NCBI GenBank assembly: GCA_022360735.1
Contig: JAKSCF010000623.1
Coordinates: 1-6,927 of the forward strand
From: Clostridia bacterium
GTDB taxonomy: Bacteria > Bacillota_A > Clostridia > Peptostreptococcales > JAAYPU01
Reading direction: 5' to 3'
Length of the DNA: 6,927 nt
Positions 6,565 to 6,927 of this stretch are shown here, piece after piece; the first letter of the stretch is position 1; the number at the start of each line of letters is the position of its first letter. The position numbers were made by a program, and so were the translations under genes. The notes under the pieces are model-generated. The model worked only from the letters and a program-made list of their open reading frames with translations. It searched no databases and was not told the origin of the DNA.

Positions 6565-6614
6565 ACTGCGGAAGTTAAAAATTACGTAGTCTCGAAGACG
6601 AAATCAAAGATTTC
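6541..6614. repeat. Long inverted repeat between the beta hairpins of modules B and C
   Basis: Positions 6541-6561 and 6594-6614 are inverted repeats matching at 20 of 21 positions, separated by 32 bp. The spacer has a weaker inner pairing (ACTGCGGAA at 6565-6573 with TTACGTAGT at 6582-6590). The region can form either one long hairpin or the two separate short ones. Confidence 0.75.
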
Positions 6615-6663
6615 TGTCTCGTTACGAATGACCTACGACGCAATCCAAGATTGCTGTTAGGTC
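6594..6663 (-). repeat. Two-hairpin repeat module C (inverted copy)
   Basis: Inverted copy. Hairpin alpha is GCAATC-CAA-GATTGC (6640-6654), with outer arms GACCTAC (6630-6636) and TTAGGTC (6657-6663) and a 3-nt GAC bulge. Hairpin beta is GAAATC-AAA-GATTTC (6600-6614), with GA(A)GAC on the left pairing to GTCTC on the right. Loop centres are 6647 and 6607, again 40 bp apart. Read on the minus strand, the linker starts GTCGTAGGTC, like modules A and B. Confidence 0.8.
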
Positions 6664-6679
6664 AACTTAGGAGGATATA

Positions 6680-6927
6680 ATGAGAAAAATTTGCATAATT
6701 TTTTTAATACTACTTTTAGTTTTTACAGTTGGATGCAGTCAAAGTCAGGAGGATACAAGCGGCAATATTGGAATGATTGTATCTAAAGATTTTGGAAAAG
6801 AACTTATTTCAAATATCAGTATAGATTTTTCTGATGGGCAAACCGTTTTAGATATTCTTGAGGAAAATTACGAAATTGAAACAGCATATGGCGGTGGGTT
6901 TGTAAATGGTATTGATGGCCTGAAGTC
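6680..6927 (+). CDS. Lipoprotein with DUF4430-like domain (5' part only)
   Basis: The first 82 codons of a gene that continues past the window. The ATG at 6680 has AGGAGG (6669-6674) 5 nt upstream. The protein begins with a lipoprotein signal peptide: MRK, a hydrophobic stretch (residues 4-18) and a lipobox ending TVGC, so Cys19 would be lipidated and anchored outside the membrane. After a short polar linker the region about 48-82 (DFSDGQTVLDIL, then GGGFVNGIDGLKS) resembles the DUF4430 fold found in cobalamin-binding transcobalamin-like proteins and in lipoproteins near ECF-type transporters. Substrate is unknown, and the domain call rests on a partial sequence. No B12 riboswitch is seen upstream. 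The gene begins 16 bp after the repeat array and has no clear promoter of its own. Confidence 0.75.
   Translation, partial: MRKICIIFLILLLVFTVGCSQSQEDTSGNIGMIVSKDFGKELISNISIDFSDGQTVLDILEENYEIETAYGGGFVNGIDGLK

Noticed and set aside
6520..6575. Cobalamin riboswitch before the DUF4430 gene, suggested by GAGACCTGC on the minus strand and CCACTGCGG on the plus strand
   Set aside because: The pieces are on opposite strands, are explained by the repeat modules, and no complete B12 box or core is present.
6364..6663. CRISPR array
   Set aside because: The repeats are hairpin pairs in both orientations with related linkers, not identical direct repeats with unique spacers of uniform length.

Overview
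The window is AT-rich DNA that reads like a low-GC Gram-positive of the class Clostridia. The main pointers are a bifunctional ispH-rpsA fusion gene (a clostridial hallmark), a RarA of the clostridial sequence type, the argR-recN gene order, strong AGGAGG-type ribosome binding sites and a lipobox-bearing lipoprotein. I cannot name the species.

Layout: (1) 1-190 has no gene I can support. (2) 191-3505, plus strand: rarA (replication-associated AAA+ ATPase), then the fused ispH-rpsA gene. Its Shine-Dalgarno overlaps the rarA stop codon, and its best start is the GTG at 1463. (3) 3506-3590: the convergent end with recN. It holds one terminator for ispH-rpsA and a 30-bp perfect palindrome that can terminate in both directions and contains the recN stop codon. 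(4) 3562-5732, minus strand: an argR-recN operon (arginine repressor, then SMC-like repair ATPase). (5) 5733-5862: a divergent promoter region between argR and ruvC with two extended -10 promoters and an AT-rich dyad. (6) 5863-6366, plus strand: ruvC (Holliday-junction resolvase). (7) 6364-6663: a dense, non-coding repeat array. (8) 6680-6927: the start of a DUF4430-type lipoprotein gene that runs off the window.

Functionally, rarA, recN and ruvC all act at damaged or stalled replication and recombination intermediates. ispH-rpsA joins isoprenoid precursor synthesis to a translation protein, and argR regulates arginine metabolism.

The least ordinary part is 6364-6663. It contains six small hairpins sharing the core AATC-(3 nt)-GATT, whose flanking pair changes in a compensated way. 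They are organised as three two-hairpin modules, each with loop centres exactly 40 bp apart; two modules point forward, one is inverted, and a broken fourth lies between the first two. This looks like a mobile or structural repeat family. A second point of interest is a perfect Shine-Dalgarno (AAGGAGGT) plus ATG placed exactly at the IspH/S1 junction of the fusion gene, which could give separate S1 protein from the same mRNA.
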